From: Bdellovibrio sp.
GTDB lineage: Bacteria; Myxococcota; SpSt-1050
Direction: 5' to 3'
DNA: 17,412 nucleotides
Assembly: GCA_020725805.1 (NCBI GenBank)
Contig: DYEF01000068.1
Span: forward strand, 1-17,412
Of this stretch, positions 7,648-15,296 are shown one piece after another. Position numbers and translations under genes: made by a program. How positions within the stretch are numbered: the first letter of the stretch is position 1; every line of letters begins with the position of its first letter. The notes beneath the pieces were generated by a model. The model was not told where the DNA came from, did not search any database, and saw only the letters and a list, made by a program, of their open reading frames with translations.

Positions 7648-9153
7648 CTATTTTCCGTTACAGATCTGAAGGACATACTTTTCACAGGAGGCACTGCTGA
7701 GAGGAATACCGCCTGAGCTGTCCTTGTTACGGTAAACACGGATATAATATCTCGCTGTATCGTCTATACAATGATTTACGTCCTGCAGCTGAGGATTGTT
7801 TACAGGGAGCTGACATACCTCCTCTCCCCGCATATAGATATCTCCCTGCAGCTTCGTGTTCTTCGACATACTGAATTCGAGAGAGTCGCACTTCTGATTG
7901 TAACCGTCCTCGAGATTCCTCTTCTTGTCCTCTTTCTTCGGAATACAGTCGGCTCCCGAACAGTATTCGGTATTGCCCCCTTTCGAGTCCGTGCATCCCT
8001 TGTACATATCGAATATTAACTTGTCCGGATTCGAGAGAAAATTGACCGAGATTCTGTATTTGTCTCCGCCCGTTGTCGCACCACCCTGTACATCGGCAGT
8101 ATCAACGCCAATAAATGTCCACCAGTCCTCGGCATCATCGGGCACAAGATTACCTGTCACTGTCACACAACCGCCTGTATCCGGCAGATTATCTCCGGCA
8201 ATAATAGACTTTACGAGGTCCTTGTCGCAGGAAGTCCCGCCCCTCTTGTCTCCCAGACACTCACACCCGTCAGCCGGGTCCCTGTTCATATCATAGTAGC
8301 CGGGCTCACATTCCTCACTTACATAAGCCCTGACCGAAATATTGATTACCGGTTTGTCCTTATCTGCGCTCTTGATGACAACTGTTGTGGTAAGGGTCCC
8401 GGGAGTCTTCGGTGTAAAGGATATCTTAAAGGATATACTGCCGTTGGGAGAGACACTTGCCCCTCCTGCCGGTGTGTTCTTCAGCACAAAGTCCGGAGGA
8501 GTACCCTCACTAAGGGAGATGCTATCTATCTGGAGAGGACCGTCACCTGTATTGCTTATCTTTATCTCCTCGGTCTTTTCGGGCCCGTTCTTGAAATGAT
8601 TGCCGAAATCGATAGATGAAGGTGTAACCTCGATATTCGGGTCTACACCCCTGCCGGAAAGTTTGACCTTTGCAGTAAAATTACCGGGTTCATTCGATGA
8701 AATCACCAGATAGGCGGAATTCTCTTTAAGCATTTTGGGAGAATATGATACCTGAAAGGCAAGAGTACTGTCGGGTTTGAGCTCCTGAAATGACTCGTTT
8801 ACCGCCTTAAAGACGTCTTTTCCGTTCTTGTCCTTGTTATCCGTTTCGATTGTCCCCTTGATATTTATCGGGGCACCCGATATTGCAACATATTTTACAT
8901 CGACCGTACTTATCTTCTGCGTCCCGACCTGAACATTGCCAAAGTCGAGAGAAGATGCGGGGACCTGAAATCCCGGCTGAATGTAATAACCATTCTGACA
9001 CTCCTGCGCATTGCAGGGGACGCATTTCTGCTTCTCACACTTGTAGTTTTTCGGACATTCCGTCTGGATATTGCAGGGGATGTCTGACATAAAATCCTGC
9101 GCACAGGATACGGTAAAAAAGAGAACAAAGAAGAGAAGTAAAATCCTTTTCAT
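7648..9153 (-). CDS. ASH/choice-of-anchor D domain lipoprotein
   Basis: A 501-residue lipoprotein. The signal peptide ends in a lipobox (TVSC, Cys17). A Cys-rich segment at 27-52 (seven Cys) is followed by two ASH-type beta domains: 65-170 (SLDFGNVQVGTQ) and 176-278 (SIDFGNHFKNG, then FKISFTPKTPG). These immunoglobulin-like repeats are common in choice-of-anchor D surface proteins. A small motif CEPGYYDMNRDPADGCEC at 282-299 is typical of deltaproteobacterial secreted proteins. The C-terminal part, 330-500, is a further beta-rich domain with about nine Cys. It is probably on the cell surface or in the outer membrane; the role is unknown. AAAAGGAAGG at 9161-9170 precedes the ATG and lies in the end of the TolB-like gene, one nucleotide upstream, so the two are co-translated. 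Confidence 0.82.
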   Translation of the reverse strand: MKRILLLFFVLFFTVSCAQDFMSDIPCNIQTECPKNYKCEKQKCVPCNAQECQNGYYIQPGFQVPASSLDFGNVQVGTQKISTVDVKYVAISGAPINIKGTIETDNKDKNGKDVFKAVNESFQELKPDSTLAFQVSYSPKMLKENSAYLVISSNEPGNFTAKVKLSGRGVDPNIEVTPSSIDFGNHFKNGPEKTEEIKISNTGDGPLQIDSISLSEGTPPDFVLKNTPAGGASVSPNGSISFKISFTPKTPGTLTTTVVIKSADKDKPVINISVRAYVSEECEPGYYDMNRDPADGCECLGDKRGGTSCDKDLVKSIIAGDNLPDTGGCVTVTGNLVPDDAEDWWTFIGVDTADVQGGATTGGDKYRISVNFLSNPDKLIFDMYKGCTDSKGGNTEYCSGADCIPKKEDKKRNLEDGYNQKCDSLEFSMSKNTKLQGDIYMRGEEVCQLPVNNPQLQDVNHCIDDTARYYIRVYRNKDSSGGIPLSSASCEKYVLQICNGK

Positions 9154-9154
9154 G

Positions 9155-10075
9155 TCAGAACCTTCCTTTTATTCCAAAAGTGTATACATCATCCGATGCC
9201 GTAAGGACCGGGCTGATTCTGAGTTTCTGAGGGGCGTCGAATATACCTGCAGTCCCTTCGTCCTTCGGTTTTTCCCAGTAAAAGAAGAATACCGTTGCAC
9301 CCGTTGAGACAACCGCAAGTCCGTAGAAAATCCAGGCAAGCAGCATATATGTTTCGCCCTTACTTATCATATCATCAGGCTTGTTGTGCGGACCACTGTG
9401 AAGGTCATCATTTACACCCTTTGCAAGGAGATTGAATGTAATAGCGGCAGAGAGCGTTATTGCCTCCGCACCAAGAGCAATCCAGGTATACAGTCTCGGC
9501 TTCCCCTTGGAACCCGTATCAACACCGGCTGTTGCCGTAGTCTGACCGCCACCCCCTACCGGGGTCGCTATTATGGTCTTGGTAGAAGCCTCTGTAGAGG
9601 GCATAGGGGCACCGGACAAAAGAGCAATGACGAGTTTACTCGTATTATTTGCCACCTCGACGGTCTCACCTGAAAGTTTTCCTGTATAATCCCTTTCTAC
9701 TTTTCCCAAAACCGCATCATACATCTTCAGTTCGATATTAATGACATCCATATCCTTCGAGAGTTTTCCGTACAGAATCACATTTATACCGAGCGAACCG
9801 GCCGAGGCAAGTACACAGTCGATATCCTCGAGACAACTCTTTGCGTTCTTCCCCTCCATCTCCAGACTCGCCGCAATATCCGCATAGTCCGCAACCGTAA
9901 ATCCGGGTACCTTCGATATGTCCTCCTGAATCGTAACATTACACAGGTCCACTACTGACTTGGTGTCAGGCCCTCCCCTGAACGGGACAAAAAAGACCTT
10001 CTTTACATCCTGGGCCCAAAGACCCCCGGCAAGAATCAGAGCAAATAATACAAATACTGATATTCTGGTTTTCAT
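9155..10075 (-). CDS. exported TolB-like N-terminal domain protein with paired membrane helices
   Basis: A 306-residue exported protein of unknown function. Residues 1-21 form a signal peptide (MKTRISVFVLFALILAGGLWA). Residues 24-150 resemble the TolB-like/FlgO-like nucleotide-free fold of many myxobacterial proteins: a first strand VKKVFFVPF, then CLEDIDCVLASAGSLGINVILYGKLS at 81-106, and a strand describing a component of variable type. A Gly/Thr-rich linker at 160-192 leads to two hydrophobic helices (about 195-218 and 241-266), then a C-terminal strand ending in Phe. The longer ORF start at 10129 would lie inside the -35 box, so ATG 10075 is used; AAGGAAGGAG at about 10080-10089 supports it. 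It is one nucleotide from the ASH lipoprotein, likely its partner. Confidence 0.75.
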   Translation of the reverse strand: MKTRISVFVLFALILAGGLWAQDVKKVFFVPFRGGPDTKSVVDLCNVTIQEDISKVPGFTVADYADIAASLEMEGKNAKSCLEDIDCVLASAGSLGINVILYGKLSKDMDVINIELKMYDAVLGKVERDYTGKLSGETVEVANNTSKLVIALLSGAPMPSTEASTKTIIATPVGGGGQTTATAGVDTGSKGKPRLYTWIALGAEAITLSAAITFNLLAKGVNDDLHSGPHNKPDDMISKGETYMLLAWIFYGLAVVSTGATVFFFYWEKPKDEGTAGIFDAPQKLRISPVLTASDDVYTFGIKGRF

Positions 10076-10100
10076 ATCCGCTCCTTCCTTAGGAACTACC

Positions 10101-10129
10101 ATTATATAACAATTTATATAATGTGGCAA
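10101..10129 (-). promoter_or_regulatory. near-consensus sigma70 promoter with embedded 9-bp dyad
   Basis: On the minus strand TTGCCA (10129-10124), a 17-nt spacer and TATAAT (10106-10101) precede the TolB-like gene by about 25 nt. A perfect inverted repeat, ATTATATAA at 10101-10109 and TTATATAAT at 10114-10122, covers the -10 box and most of the spacer. It could be an operator or simply AT-rich promoter DNA. Confidence 0.65.
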
Positions 10130-10149
10130 ATTTTTTGGAATGGTTTATC

Positions 10150-11118
10150 TCAGTTTCCTGTTCTCGGCAGTTCGGTCGTATTCTTTATTTTCAGAATCCA
10201 TCCGCCCGGAACAAGGTCCGCGGTCTCCTTCTCAAGAGATTTGATAATCTTTCTTAGTCCGTTGTATTCCTCTCCGCTGATTCTCTTAAATCCCGTAACT
10301 CTGTTTATATTGACAAGGGCATCCCTGCATTCGCTATCCTGCGGACATTTCATCAGTGCTGAGATGACCTTCTCCCGAATCTTATCGGGCAGACCTTTCC
10401 TGAATACGACAGGCTCGTTCGGCACAGGCGGGGCCTTGTATATTACCGATGTCTTCGAAAAGATATCGGGGAACTCGCCAAGCATAAGGTTGCGGCTGTC
10501 GAGTTCGTTGTTCATTGAATCGCAGGAGGTATATATGGCCGCCGCATCGGCATTCCCCGCCAAAAGCATACGCAGCGCTTCTGAATAACTGCCTGCAAAT
10601 ATTCTCTTCGAAACTTTTATACCCTTTTCCCTCAACGTATATAAAGGTATCAGATACCCTGCCGTTGAATATTCATCAGAAAACGCAATACTATGCCCGT
10701 TCAGCGAATCGAGTGATGTAAGATTCACCGAAACAATCGCCGGACAATAGGAGGTCACTGTATCTTCTCCGGTCCCGCGTCTCAATACCAGAAGCTCTGC
10801 TACCGCACCGAATTCGTCATTGGCAAAGAGATAACCTATATCATTCAGAATCGCCACATCGGCCTTTCTGCCTGTATTTGAAAGTGCCTGAATATAATCT
10901 ATGCTCTTCTTCGGAACGTAAATGGCTGTCTTCAGACTGCTCTCCCTTTCAATAAATTTTGCAATGGTCTCGATATTCTTTACAGCCTCTGAAATCTTTA
11001 CCGGAGTCAGTATCTCAAGTACCAGCGGATTAGTGGCGGTCCCGATATCCGTACCCCTGCAGTTACAGGATGCAAAGACCATACACAGAGCAAAAGTCAG
11101 CAAAATCAGTCTGTACAT
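10150..11118 (-). CDS. PhnD-like substrate-binding lipoprotein
   Basis: A 322-residue lipoprotein of the phosphate/phosphite/phosphonate-binding periplasmic protein family (PhnD-like). The signal peptide ends with a lipobox (VFAS then Cys18). The typical two-lobe fold is visible: LVLEILTPVKISE at 32-44, the AIYVPKKSIDYIQAL segment at 65-79, KADVAILNDIGYLF at 85-98 and the ligand-loop DEYSTAGYLIP at 148-158. Known PhnD proteins have a D-x-x-STSG-x-x-x-P style loop here, so the pocket looks mostly kept. No ABC permease or ATPase gene is nearby, so it may work as a sensor or with a distant transporter; the ligand is not predictable. GAGAGGAG at about 11126-11133 precedes the ATG. It has its own promoter. 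Confidence 0.78.
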   Translation of the reverse strand: MYRLILLTFALCMVFASCNCRGTDIGTATNPLVLEILTPVKISEAVKNIETIAKFIERESSLKTAIYVPKKSIDYIQALSNTGRKADVAILNDIGYLFANDEFGAVAELLVLRRGTGEDTVTSYCPAIVSVNLTSLDSLNGHSIAFSDEYSTAGYLIPLYTLREKGIKVSKRIFAGSYSEALRMLLAGNADAAAIYTSCDSMNNELDSRNLMLGEFPDIFSKTSVIYKAPPVPNEPVVFRKGLPDKIREKVISALMKCPQDSECRDALVNINRVTGFKRISGEEYNGLRKIIKSLEKETADLVPGGWILKIKNTTELPRTGN

Positions 11119-11143
11119 ACATTTACTCCTCTCTTACTGCCAT

Positions 11144-11172
11144 TTTATACATTCAACTTAAGGCAAGTTCAA
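11144..11172 (-). promoter_or_regulatory. sigma70-type promoter for the PhnD-like gene
   Basis: On the minus strand TTGAAC (11172-11167), a 17-nt spacer and TATAAA (11149-11144) lie about 25 nt upstream of the ATG at 11118, with a good ribosome-binding site between. Confidence 0.62.
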
Positions 11173-11230
11173 TAAAATTCCGCCCCGGATGTAATACCGT
11201 TTCCTGCTCAGGTACGAAATATTTTATAAA

Positions 11231-11259
11231 TTGACTCCGTATTCAAATAAATGTATAAG
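11231..11259 (+). promoter_or_regulatory. sigma70-type promoter for the cNMP-GspE ATPase gene
   Basis: TTGACT at 11231-11236 and TATAAG at 11254-11259 are spaced by exactly 17 nt, followed by GGAGG at 11276-11280 and the ATG at 11285. It is divergent from the PhnD-like promoter, so 11144-11259 is a shared control region. Confidence 0.65.
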
Positions 11260-11284
11260 ACTACTATAATTTTGCGGAGGTTTT

Positions 11285-13261
11285 ATGGAAGATTTAACAG
11301 CCTTTCTCGACCGGACACAACTACTGCATTTTTTCCCGGCCCACTACAAGGAGCAGATAGCAAAGCACCTGATAAAACTCGAATTTCAGAAAGACAAGGT
11401 CATCTTCAAGGAAGGTGACCCGTCTGACGGATTATATCTGATTGCCGCCGGCTCGGTAGGCGCATTCATCTCGGACCCCGAACTCGGGATAGAATTCCAG
11501 ATAGCCAGACTGGGTATAAACGAGTGCTTCGGCGAGATGGGCCTTTTAACCGGCGAACCAAGGTCGGCAACAATAAGAACACTCGAAGACGTCGTTTTGT
11601 ACCAGCTTCCGTCAAAGGTCTTCTTTACACTCTTAAACGGCAGTGCACAGATGGCCGTCGAGCTCGGAAAGATTCTTGCAAAAAGGGTTGCGGAGATGAG
11701 CCGCAATCAGCCTACCACACAGACCGCCGACATCAGCAGATTTCAGTTCAATGCCGACCTCTTTCATATGCTCTCGGAAAATCTCATAAACCAGCATAAA
11801 ATCATCCCGCTCGCACTCGAAGAAGGGACACTCACAGTAGGCTCAGTGAATATCAAGAATACCCTTGGCTACGATGCAGTAAAGAGGATTTTCAGAGGAG
11901 TAAGACTGCAGCCTCTACAGATAAGTGAATCCGATTTCAACAAGTTTATGGAGAAGGCAAAACAACTGATGGCAAAGCCCGTAGCCGCCGCACCTCAGGT
12001 AAAGAAGGCGCATACCATTCAGTACTGGTCGGAGGACGAAAAGGACGAAAAGGCGGGTATGTCGATATCCGGAGAGGAGACCAGGAAGATTCTCGACAGC
12101 ATACTCTCAGAGGCGATCGACCTCGAGGCGAGCGATATTCACATCGAGCCGGAATATGAAGAGACCGTGGTTAGATACAGGGTCGAAGGAAGACTCAGAA
12201 AACGTTCGGGAAACGTACTCCCGAGACATATCTACAGAAGCCTCGTGAGCAGAATAAAGGTTCTGTCAAAACTCGATATCGCGGAGAAAAGACTTCCGCA
12301 GGACGGACGATTCTCGATAACCATCGACGACAGAGACATAGATTTCAGGGTCAGCACGCTTCTTTCAAAAAACGGAGAGAAGGTGGTCTTAAGAATCCTG
12401 GATGCCTCCACCGCACTCATCGAACTCTCGAGAGTCATAATAGCCGATAAAATCTATCAGGTGATAAGAAGAGTTCTTTTCCAACCGCACGGAGTGATAC
12501 TGATATCCGGTCCTACCGGTTCAGGAAAGACAACGACTATGTACTCGATGCTCAACGAGAGGAAATCCAAGGAACTCAACATTGTAACGGTGGAGGACCC
12601 CATCGAGTATTCAATCCCCGGAATAACACAGGTTCAGATCAACGAGGCAATCGGCCTCGGATTCTCTACGGTCCTCCGGACAATTCTCAGACAGGACCCC
12701 GATATCATTCTTGTGGGAGAGATAAGGGATTCGGATACGGCGAAGATGGCATTCGAGGCAGGGCTCACCGGTAAACTTGTTATATCCTCATTCCACGCCA
12801 ACAACTCACTCTCCGCACTCGTCAGACTCTTCGAACTCGGAATCGACCCGTATCTCGCATCGAGCGCACTGCTCGGAATCATCAACCAGAGACTCGTAAG
12901 AAGGCTCTGCCCGAACTGCGCAAAACCATTCGATTATCCCGAGGCGGTCATCAAGAGCCTCACATTTGCAGGCGCCTACGACCCGAAGGTCCCGGTAAAA
13001 CTCCTTCAGCCGAGAGGTTGCCCGACCTGCAACAATGCAGGATTCAAGGGCAGGATGAGTGCGCTCGAACTTATGATATTCAACGAAGCGACCAAACACC
13101 TCATTCTCAAGAAGGCCCCGCCTGCGGAGATAAAGAGAGAGGCAGAGAAAGGCTCTTACATATCTCTCGGGAAATATTGCAATTTCCTCCTTGCAAATGG
13201 TCTTACCGCACCCGGTGAGGTACTGAGAGTCCTTCCCAGAGAAGATGAGATGAAGGTATAA
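11285..13261 (+). CDS. cNMP-binding domain fused to GspE/PilB-type secretion/pilus ATPase
   Basis: A 658-residue cytosolic motor ATPase of the type II secretion/type IV pilus extension family with an extra N-terminal domain. Residues about 15-130 are a cyclic-nucleotide-binding domain; its phosphate-binding cassette is FGEMGLLTGEPRSAT (82-96) with Glu84 and Arg93 kept, so real ligand binding is plausible. Residues about 150-230 resemble the MshEN/GspE N-terminal domain. The ATPase domain has Walker A GPTGSGKT (409-416), the Asp box TVEDPIEY with Glu437 and Asp438, Walker B IILVGEIRD (474-482), the His box with His504, and four zinc-site Cys (542, 545, 579, 582). All catalytic features are intact. 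GGAGG at 11276-11280 supports the start. No gspF, pilC or pilin gene is in view, so its partners lie elsewhere. Confidence 0.92.
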   Translation: MEDLTAFLDRTQLLHFFPAHYKEQIAKHLIKLEFQKDKVIFKEGDPSDGLYLIAAGSVGAFISDPELGIEFQIARLGINECFGEMGLLTGEPRSATIRTLEDVVLYQLPSKVFFTLLNGSAQMAVELGKILAKRVAEMSRNQPTTQTADISRFQFNADLFHMLSENLINQHKIIPLALEEGTLTVGSVNIKNTLGYDAVKRIFRGVRLQPLQISESDFNKFMEKAKQLMAKPVAAAPQVKKAHTIQYWSEDEKDEKAGMSISGEETRKILDSILSEAIDLEASDIHIEPEYEETVVRYRVEGRLRKRSGNVLPRHIYRSLVSRIKVLSKLDIAEKRLPQDGRFSITIDDRDIDFRVSTLLSKNGEKVVLRILDASTALIELSRVIIADKIYQVIRRVLFQPHGVILISGPTGSGKTTTMYSMLNERKSKELNIVTVEDPIEYSIPGITQVQINEAIGLGFSTVLRTILRQDPDIILVGEIRDSDTAKMAFEAGLTGKLVISSFHANNSLSALVRLFELGIDPYLASSALLGIINQRLVRRLCPNCAKPFDYPEAVIKSLTFAGAYDPKVPVKLLQPRGCPTCNNAGFKGRMSALELMIFNEATKHLILKKAPPAEIKREAEKGSYISLGKYCNFLLANGLTAPGEVLRVLPREDEMKV

Positions 13262-13433
13262 GAATATTGTTATTTATGTATTCATAAAGGTTAGAATTAT
13301 CTTTTCTATTATACTTAATCTGATCTGTTTGAATATATCTTGAGATATTCCTATCATACCACATCCACCAGTTGTAGTAGAGTCCTGTCTCTTCTACGAA
13401 ATGTTGTACAGGAAATCTGTGATTCTTATTCAT
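13262..13433 (-). pseudogene. truncated Rhs core-end fragment (orphan cassette A)
   Basis: Reading leftward from 13433, the frame gives the end of an Rhs core: HRFPVQHFVEETGLYYNWW, then MWYDRNISRYIQTDQI and NLYEYINNN. It matches the other three copies in this window until residue 57 (NNN, ending at 13263). There it stops abruptly and runs into antisense of the gspE end, whose stop codon is at 13259-13261. The tip and any partner gene that should follow are missing. It starts 8 nt after the stop of the upstream partner gene. No good ribosome-binding site is seen, so it is a dead remnant of a cassette, not a working gene. Confidence 0.8.
13365..13396 (-). repeat. Rhs core-end 32-bp block, copy A
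   Basis: This 32-bp block encodes EETGLYYNWW and is identical base for base to 14452-14483 and 15807-15838. It is the 5'-most shared anchor of the truncated cassette A. Confidence 0.85.
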
Positions 13434-13441
13434 TAATTAAT

Positions 13442-14113
13442 CTATTGGCAATATTTTTTATAATCTGATCTAACCCATATCTCTTCTTCATATCCTATAT
13501 ATTCCTTTATTAGTTCACAATATAATTCAGTACTCAATTTATCTTGCTTACATATAAGATATGGCATCAAAAGAGATAATGCTTTTAATTTTTCTCCACT
13601 AGATATATATTCTAAGTATTCCATATAAATATCACCTGTAAAATCCTTTATATTCTTACAATCCTTTATTTGATCAAATTCAAAATAATTGGGTCCTATA
13701 TGAATATAAAGTTGTTTCTTATCTAACACACTAGAGTACCTGAAGAGTCCAATCATTACAAAAATATTACCATCTGGGCTTTTCATCTTAATCAACTTTT
13801 TGCTTACCCTTTTATTTAAAAAGCTATCATAAAAATTTTCTCCATCGTCATTGTCAATTAGCCTGTAGTTTATTGATAAAAAGTATTTTTTGTAAAATTC
13901 TAATAAATTATCATTTCTGTTTTTCTCTTTTATCACACACCTATACTGCAAAACAAGTGAAGAAAATAGAGTCGATTTCTTTTCAAAATATTCGACACAT
14001 TCTTCATAAAGAGGTATCTTCAGTATTCCTTTATAATCTACAACGCTTGGTTTATCCATTGGTTCTCTGCAAAAAATAAAAAAAGCAATAATCAATAAAC
14101 AATACTTATTCAT
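13442..14113 (-). CDS. exported/lipoprotein-like partner of orphan cassette B (candidate immunity protein)
   Basis: A 223-residue protein not recognised as any family. Residues 1-15 (MNKYCLLIIAFFIFC) are a hydrophobic signal; Cys15 with Phe before it is a poor but possible lipobox, so it is either a lipoprotein or a simply exported protein. The rest is polar, Lys/Glu-rich, with scattered aromatics and a few Cys. The ATG at 14113 is preferred over 14128 because it starts the signal directly and lies 2 nt after the stop of cassette B, with weak AGAGTGA upstream. Codons are strongly AT-rich. Its position right behind an Rhs tip is where an immunity gene is expected; that role is inferred from layout only. 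Confidence 0.62.
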   Translation of the reverse strand: MNKYCLLIIAFFIFCREPMDKPSVVDYKGILKIPLYEECVEYFEKKSTLFSSLVLQYRCVIKEKNRNDNLLEFYKKYFLSINYRLIDNDDGENFYDSFLNKRVSKKLIKMKSPDGNIFVMIGLFRYSSVLDKKQLYIHIGPNYFEFDQIKDCKNIKDFTGDIYMEYLEYISSGEKLKALSLLMPYLICKQDKLSTELYCELIKEYIGYEEEIWVRSDYKKYCQ

Positions 14114-14115
14114 TT

Positions 14116-14610
14116 TCACTCTTGACATTTGTTCTTATTATCATCTTCCCTGCAACTCTTTTCTTCCCTAGGCTTGTTACATGCACACTCATCACCACTT
14201 TCTGGATCTAATCCATACTTATTACCACTCCATATTATTGGTGTATCAAATGGAACACATAACCAGTAACACATACAAATAACATTATAAACTCTATCCC
14301 ATCCTTGCCTTTGCCATTCACCATAACAGTCCTTCAATCCAAGAATATCGATATACATTTGTGGATTATTTTGAGAATAAATATATAAATTACCCTTAAA
14401 TTCTATCCAATCCTGTTGTAAGTATCGTCCCATCTGATTTTTATACCACCTCCACCAGTTGTAGTAGAGTCCTGTCTCTTCTATGAAGTATTGTCCCGGG
14501 AAGCGGAAGTTGTTTGTTGTTCTCTCAACCAATATATTCACCTTTCCAAATGGCTCATAATCTCCATACCACGCAATCTGTCCATTTTTGTCTGTTATTA
14601 TTAAATATGT
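14116..14610 (-). CDS. orphan Rhs core-end + Cys-rich tip (cassette B, no good start)
   Basis: The frame is open from 14610 but has no ATG; the first usable start is a GTG at 14541 with no convincing ribosome-binding site, so it is probably silent unless recombined. It carries the Rhs core end: TDKNGQIAWYGDYEPFGKVN, then FRFPGQYFIEETGLYYNWW and the YIDILGL end motif (to about 14335). A new tip of about 72 residues follows, with eight Cys and an acidic/basic tail (DDNKNKCQE). The tip shares no visible similarity with the other tips. The DNA at 14443-14597 is about 88% identical by eye to 16825-16979 of the main rhs gene. A candidate immunity gene follows by 2 nt. Toxin activity is not established. 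Confidence 0.68.
   Translation of the reverse strand, partial: TYLIITDKNGQIAWYGDYEPFGKVNILVERTTNNFRFPGQYFIEETGLYYNWWRWYKNQMGRYLQQDWIEFKGNLYIYSQNNPQMYIDILGLKDCYGEWQRQGWDRVYNVICMCYWLCVPFDTPIIWSGNKYGLDPESGDECACNKPREEKSCREDDNKNKCQE
14443..14597 (-). repeat. Rhs core-end repeat, copy B (155 bp)
   Basis: Aligned without gaps to 16825-16979 it shows about 18 differences by eye (about 88% identity), mostly third-position transitions. It includes the 32-bp block at 14452-14483 shared with copies A and C. Homology ends abruptly near 14597. Confidence 0.8.
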
Positions 14611-14638
14611 TCAACATATAAATTAGTCACTGCTTTTA

Positions 14639-15277
14639 TTATTTATTAATCTCCATTATTTTTTCTATAAAATCTCCTTTCTCTGTGCTTATCCCAACAT
14701 AGCCAATCCCATTACAGAAATGATAATCATAATTTAATAATTTACCAAATCTATTAATTTCCTCACTTTCACATCTAATGATTATACATTTAGTTTTAAC
14801 ATTTGCATATTCCTTTTCATAAATATTGTTTATTTTACACCTAATTGATATTTTCTTTTCCTCCTTTTCTCTAAATGACTTTCCTTTATTTTCACTTTCA
14901 ATCAACAATCCCGTATTTGTCCCTGAAACATTCCACTCTTTTCCAATATATACAGGCCCCTCCATAATAACAGACTTTTTGGAAATCCCATCCTCAATAA
15001 AATAAATTTTGTCATTATTTTTGTCAATTTCGTAATACATAATAATATCTTTTGTAATAATAGGTTGTTCTGTTTTAATCCTAACATCTGCAAAAGATTT
15101 TTTTAATTTTATTTTGACAATATCATCTTGTTCCAATATGTTTTCCACCTTAATATTATAATCGAAATATTTATTTTTATATTTATAAACAGTACCCTCA
15201 TTTAACTTCCAAAAATAGTTATATATGCTTTCTGTTCCAGCGAAAATATATAAGAATTGTATAGTAAAGATAATCAT
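14639..15277 (-). CDS. exported beta-rich partner of orphan cassette C (candidate immunity protein)
   Basis: A 212-residue protein with a short signal peptide (MIIFTIQFLYIFAG, then TES). The mature part is beta-rich: WKLNEGTVYKYKNK, GPVYIGKEWN, the segment AKVKTK-like ANVKTKCIIIRCESEE, and NYDYHFCNGIGYVGIS near the end. That order resembles a widespread group of secreted proteins described as DUF3108/TapB-like, but only loosely. A strong ribosome-binding site (AGGAGGAGA at 15286-15294) lies 8 nt before the ATG, so this gene is well set up for expression even though the upstream cassette is not. It starts 19 nt after the cassette C stop. The immunity role is inferred from position only. Confidence 0.65.
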   Translation of the reverse strand: MIIFTIQFLYIFAGTESIYNYFWKLNEGTVYKYKNKYFDYNIKVENILEQDDIVKIKLKKSFADVRIKTEQPIITKDIIMYYEIDKNNDKIYFIEDGISKKSVIMEGPVYIGKEWNVSGTNTGLLIESENKGKSFREKEEKKISIRCKINNIYEKEYANVKTKCIIIRCESEEINRFGKLLNYDYHFCNGIGYVGISTEKGDFIEKIMEINK

Positions 15278-15296
15278 TATTACTATCTCCTCCTAT

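Noticed and set aside
10076-10129. 18-residue N-terminal extension of the TolB-like protein
   Set aside because: The extension lies over the -35 to -10 promoter and precedes a proper signal peptide with its own ribosome-binding site.
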